Shown: positions 17,004 through 20,285 of the stretch, piece after piece | How the letters are laid out: every line of letters begins with the position of its first letter | How positions within the stretch are numbered: the first letter of the stretch is position 1 | NCBI GenBank assembly: GCA_031285695.1 | Contig: JAITVR010000001.1 | Coordinates: 1 to 20,285, forward strand | Length of the DNA: 20,285 nucleotides | Source of the DNA: Prevotellaceae bacterium | GTDB lineage: Bacteria; Bacteroidota; Bacteroidia; Bacteroidales; UBA932 | Direction of reading: 5' to 3' | Notes under the pieces: generated by a model | What the model was told of the DNA's origin: nothing | Seen by the model: only the letters and a program-made list of their open reading frames with translations | The model's database searches: none | Program-made: the position numbers and the translations under genes

Positions 17004-20000
17004 CTATCTTTTTACAAATTTTCCTACGTGCCTTCCGGTTCTTACTATGTAGGTGCCGCCAGGCAGCGCGGATACGTTAAGGCTTGTTACTTCGCCTACG
17101 GTTTTATACCTTGCTACAAGCGTGCCGTTGAGGTTGTAAATTTCAATCGTTTTACCTTCGGTCAACTCTCCATTTTCAATTGTCAACTCTCCACTAACAA
17201 CAGGGTTGGGGTACAGCGTGAGCGGCAGCAGCTCATCTGCGCCCACGGCGGTAGGTGGCGTAACTACTGAAGTTACTGTTACGGTGCAGGTGGCGGTTTT
17301 GTTGCCATCGGCGGTTTTTACGGTAATAATAGCTGAGCCTACGGCGCGAGCGGTTACCAAACCCGAACTGCTATTTACCGTAGCCACTGCGGTGTTGCTG
17401 CTGCTCCACGTTACGTTTTTGTTGGTAGCATTGCCGGGGTTAATGGTTGCTGTTAGCTGCTCCGTTGCACCAACGGTTAGCGCTGCTGTTGCTTTGTTTA
17501 GGCTAACGCTTGTAACCGCTACGCTGCTGCTGCCTGCGACAACCGTTACGGTGCAGGTGGCGGTTTTGTTCCCGTCCACGGTTTTTACGGTAATGGTGGC
17601 TGTGCCTTCGGCAATGGCGGAAACTCTACCCGAGCTGTTTACCGTGGCTACTGCGGTGTTGCTGCTTTCCCAAGTTACATTCTTGTTGGTAGCGTTGTTG
17701 GGGTTAACAGTTGCGGTGAGCCGCTCGGTATCGCCTTCGTCTAAGCTGATGGTTGTTTTGTTTAAACTAACGCTTGTAACGGCAACATTAGTACCCGTTG
17801 CGCTAACGGTTACGGTGCAGGTGGCGGTTTTATTCCCGTCCGCGGTTTTTACGGTAATAATGGCGGTGCCTACCGATACGGCGGTTACTAAGCCTGCGCT
17901 ATTTACGGTAGCCACGCTGTTGTTATCGCTTTCCCACATTACGTTTTGGTTGGTAGCGTTGTTGGGGTTAACAGTTGCGGTTAGCTGCTCGGTTGCACCG
18001 GCAGTTAGCGCGGCGGTTGTTTTGTTTAGCTCAACACTTATAACCGCTACGGTAGCGGTGCTAACGGTTACCGTGCAGGTGGCGGTTTTGTTGCCGTCCA
18101 CGGTTTTTACGGTAATAATGGCGGTACCTTCGGCAAGGGCTATCACCAAGCCTGCGTTTGTTACATCGGCTACGCTGATGTTGCTGCTGCTCCACGTTAC
18201 ATTTTGGTTGGTGGCAGCGGCAGGAAGCACTGTTGGAGTTAGCGTTTCCATACTGCCAAGGGTTAACGTGGCGGTTGTTTTGTTTAGGCTAACGCCTGTA
18301 ACCGCTACGGCCGTTGCGCTAACGGTTACGGTGCAGGTGGCGGTTCTGTTTCCGTCCACGGTTTTTACGGTAATAACGGCTGTGCCTGCCGATACGGCGG
18401 TAACCAAGCCATCGCTACTTACGGTAGCCACGCCAGTGTTGTTGCTTTCCCACGTTACGTTTTGGTTGGCAGCATTGGCGGGTTGCACTGCTGCCGAAAG
18501 CTGCTCTGTGCCTCCTACTACCATTGAAGTAGCGGACTTTAGCTCAACGCCCGTAACGGCAATAGCGGTAAAGCTTGCCGAAATGCTTACTTCAGCTTTT
18601 AGCGTAAGGTTGCGACCGGCTTCGATGCTATTATCCCACCACTTGGCAAAGGTGTAGCCTGCATTTGGCGTAGCCTGCAAGGTCAGCACCGTGCCGCTGT
18701 CCACCTGCGTGCCCGAGGTTAGGGTTGTGGCGCCATTCTTTACAGAAATATCACCGTTGGTAGCCGCTGCAATGGTTACCGTGTATTTCGGCGTAGGCCG
18801 TGGTAAAGGTTTTGCTGTAAACGTTGCCGAAATGCTGATGTTAGATTCCAGCTCAAAGTTGCGACCGGCTTCGGTGTTATTATCCCACCACTTGGTAAAA
18901 TTGTAGTCTGCATTTGGCGTAGCCAGCAGGGTTAGCACCGTGCCGCTGTCCACCTGCGAGCCCGAGATTACAGTAGCACCGTTGTTTTTTACAGAAATAT
19001 CACCGCCGGTAGCCGCCGCAATGGTTACCGTATATTTCGGCAGCGGAATTTCATTCCACTTGGCGTAAAGCGTGTGATTTACACTCGGCACCATGCTTTC
19101 GTTGGTAACTTTTTGCGTAAGCTCGCTGTCGCTATACCAACCAACAAAGGCAAACCGCCCTGCTCTGGTTGGCGTGGGTAAGCCTACGTTGGGCAGCTGT
19201 CCATACTTCAATCCATCGGCTTGGTACTGTTGGTTGCCCAAAATATTTCCACCGTTGACATCGAAGGTAACCTGCACGTAGGTGGGCGCTTTCCACTTGG
19301 CGTAAAGCGTGTACGAGCTGTCGGGCACAATGTTGTTGTCGGTAACCAGCTGCGTGAACTCAGCATTGGTGTACCAACCCTCGAAGCCGTATCCATTACG
19401 CACGGCTATGGGCAACCCTTGGTTGGGCGCGGCGTTGTAGCGCGTGTTGGGTGTGTAAATGCGGTCTTCGATGTACTCGCCATCGTTTACCTCAAAGTGC
19501 ACCTTGATGCACCAGCGGGCAAAGAGCGTGGTGTGAATGTTGGGCACTGAGGTGCTGTCGGTCATTTCGTCCTCCAGTCCCACAATGTCGTGGTACCAGC
19601 TTACGTTGGGCGATAATGGCGAGCTTGCGCTTACCATGCCTGTGTTTATAGGGCTGTAGTAGTACTCCAAGCCGTGCCAAAAACTCTTGCTTTGCACCTT
19701 TTCCTGCGAGTAGTCTATAAACACCACGTTTACCTTTTCGGCCCAGCGGGCGTAGAGGGTGCTCATGCCGCTGCTCACGTAGCTGGTGTTGGTAATGATG
19801 CTACCCATAAAGTCGGGCGTGGCGTACCAGCCCACAAACTTGGCGCTGTCCTTAGTTGGCGTGGTGGGCAAGCCGGTGTTGCCGTAAGTACTGTTGCTGA
19901 AGGCGTATTCGGGGTAGTAGCTCTTTGTAGCAGTACCTATGCCGCCGTAGAGCTCAAAGTTTATTGTTATCTGCTCGCTCCATTTGGCAAAAAGCATGGT

Positions 20001-20285
20001 TTTATACTGGTCAACCAATGAGCTGGTTGTTATCGGTGAACCCGAAAAGTCCGGCGTATCGTACCAACCCATAAACTTGGCGTTTTCCTTGGTGGGATTG
20101 GGCAAGGTGTAGTAACCATTGTTGCTGTTGTTGTAGGCGTAGCCAAAGTACAAGCCTGTTTTGTCGGGCAGAATGTTGCCGCCCATGGTGTTGAAGCTTA
20201 CCGTAACCTGCTCGCTCCACTTGGCAAAAAGCGTGGTTTTGAATTGGTCAACGAATGAGCTGGTTGTTATCGGTGAGCCCGAAAA
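17004..20285 (-). CDS. Giant T9SS-secreted surface protein (InlB-type repeats, BIG2 domains), N-terminus off window
   Basis: The frame is open to the right edge, leaving 1093 C-terminal residues; an internal ATG at 20186 lies mid-repeat and is not the start. From the edge inward: (a) about 19050-20285, five whole units and one partial of the Listeria-Bacteroides InlB B-repeat type, about 79 residues each, ending in patterns such as TLYAKW and FVGWY; (b) about 18570-19045, two divergent InlB-type repeats (KYTVTIAAAT, KWWDN); (c) about 17270-18565, five BIG2 immunoglobulin-like domains of 86-89 residues (NQNVTWSSSN, GTAIITVKT, KTATCTVTV); (d) from about 17240 to the end, a type A T9SS sorting domain (LYPNPV, IEIYNLNGTLV, GGTYIVR, KFVKR). 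It should leave through the SprA pore and be attached to the surface, probably as an adhesin or stalk. The repeats are very alike at DNA level, suggesting recent expansion. Ligands are unknown. Confidence 0.9.
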   Translation of the reverse strand, partial: FSGSPITTSSFVDQFKTTLFAKWSEQVTVSFNTMGGNILPDKTGLYFGYAYNNSNNGYYTLPNPTKENAKFMGWYDTPDFSGSPITTSSLVDQYKTMLFAKWSEQITINFELYGGIGTATKSYYPEYAFSNSTYGNTGLPTTPTKDSAKFVGWYATPDFMGSIITNTSYVSSGMSTLYARWAEKVNVVFIDYSQEKVQSKSFWHGLEYYYSPINTGMVSASSPLSPNVSWYHDIVGLEDEMTDSTSVPNIHTTLFARWCIKVHFEVNDGEYIEDRIYTPNTRYNAAPNQGLPIAVRNGYGFEGWYTNAEFTQLVTDNNIVPDSSYTLYAKWKAPTYVQVTFDVNGGNILGNQQYQADGLKYGQLPNVGLPTPTRAGRFAFVGWYSDSELTQKVTNESMVPSVNHTLYAKWNEIPLPKYTVTIAAATGGDISVKNNGATVISGSQVDSGTVLTLLATPNADYNFTKWWDNNTEAGRNFELESNISISATFTAKPLPRPTPKYTVTIAAATNGDISVKNGATTLTSGTQVDSGTVLTLQATPNAGYTFAKWWDNSIEAGRNLTLKAEVSISASFTAIAVTGVELKSATSMVVGGTEQLSAAVQPANAANQNVTWESNNTGVATVSSDGLVTAVSAGTAVITVKTVDGNRTATCTVTVSATAVAVTGVSLNKTTATLTLGSMETLTPTVLPAAATNQNVTWSSSNISVADVTNAGLVIALAEGTAIITVKTVDGNKTATCTVTVSTATVAVISVELNKTTAALTAGATEQLTATVNPNNATNQNVMWESDNNSVATVNSAGLVTAVSVGTAIITVKTADGNKTATCTVTVSATGTNVAVTSVSLNKTTISLDEGDTERLTATVNPNNATNKNVTWESSNTAVATVNSSGRVSAIAEGTATITVKTVDGNKTATCTVTVVAGSSSVAVTSVSLNKATAALTVGATEQLTATINPGNATNKNVTWSSSNTAVATVNSSSGLVTARAVGSAIITVKTADGNKTATCTVTVTSVVTPPTAVGADELLPLTLYPNPVVSGELTIENGELTEGKTIEIYNLNGTLVARYKTVGEVTSLNVSALPGGTYIVRTGRHVGKFVKR
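17161..17202. repeat. Heptamer array translated within the T9SS sorting domain
   Basis: On the plus strand the units GTCAACT, CTCCATT, TTCAATT, GTCAACT, CTCCACT, AACAACA follow with period 7. Three heptamers equal seven codons, so the minus-strand protein reads SGELTIENGELTEG within the sorting domain, just after the LYPNPV motif. The 14-base sequence GTCAACTCTCCAYT occurs twice. Confidence 0.75.

Noticed and set aside
17206..18657. 483-codon open frame on the plus strand opposite the BIG2 domains
   Set aside because: It is the antisense of a clear BIG2 repeat gene. Its length follows from the repeat period being a multiple of three and from biased codons; it has no recognisable domain.

Overview
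The window looks like a chromosomal segment of a Bacteroidota bacterium, most likely of the order Bacteroidales. The evidence is a complete sprA/sov gene (the type IX secretion system, T9SS, outer-membrane translocon), a large surface protein with a T9SS C-terminal sorting domain, promoter boxes of the Bacteroidota type (TAnnTTTG), A-rich rather than Shine-Dalgarno leaders, and a pdxA-ruvA-sprA order. Coding DNA is moderately GC-rich. Intergenic DNA is AT-rich and carries several families of short repeats.

Layout, left to right on the + strand. (1) 1-228: AT-rich leader with small palindromic repeats. (2) 229-1134: secreted protein with YwqK/MORN-like repeats and a TonB C-terminal domain. (3) 1135-1466: non-coding, with four tandem 42-bp hairpin-bearing units and a promoter box. 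(4) 1467-2771: double-domain class II aldolase/adducin-family gene, broken by one in-frame TAG. (5) 2771-3391: lipoate-protein ligase, overlapping the previous stop by one base. (6) 3464-3498: bidirectional terminator. (7) 3517-5238, minus strand: OmpA-like/TPR lipoprotein. It diverges from (8) 5465-6538 pdxA, 6584-7168 ruvA and about 7235-14603 sprA, a probable operon. (9) On the minus strand, reading from 16659 down to 14680: a membrane-anchored hypothetical, a DUF3822-family protein and rsmD, tightly packed. (10) 16660-17003: promoter box, a REP-like palindrome and a terminator. (11) 17004 to the right edge, minus strand: C-terminal 1093 residues of a giant repeat protein (InlB-type repeats, divergent InlB-type repeats, five BIG2 domains, T9SS sorting domain). 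Its N-terminus lies outside the window.

How the genes fit together. PdxA (vitamin B6), LplA (lipoate salvage), RuvA (recombination) and RsmD (ribosome modification) are housekeeping. SprA forms the outer-membrane channel through which proteins such as the repeat protein at 17004-20285 would be exported.

The most interesting observation concerns sprA. Its long frame has no usable start codon. The ATG at 7235 opens a convincing signal peptide in another frame, and the two frames join across three consecutive poly-T tracts (7265-7286). Removing one T would give a full-length 2455-residue SprA with a normal signal peptide. This is either a sequencing or assembly error or an on/off slippage switch on the T9SS translocon. 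No wholly new gene system was recognised. The remaining novelty is in repeats: a 42-bp array, heptamer arrays (two of them translated into protein) and an octamer array just before sprA.
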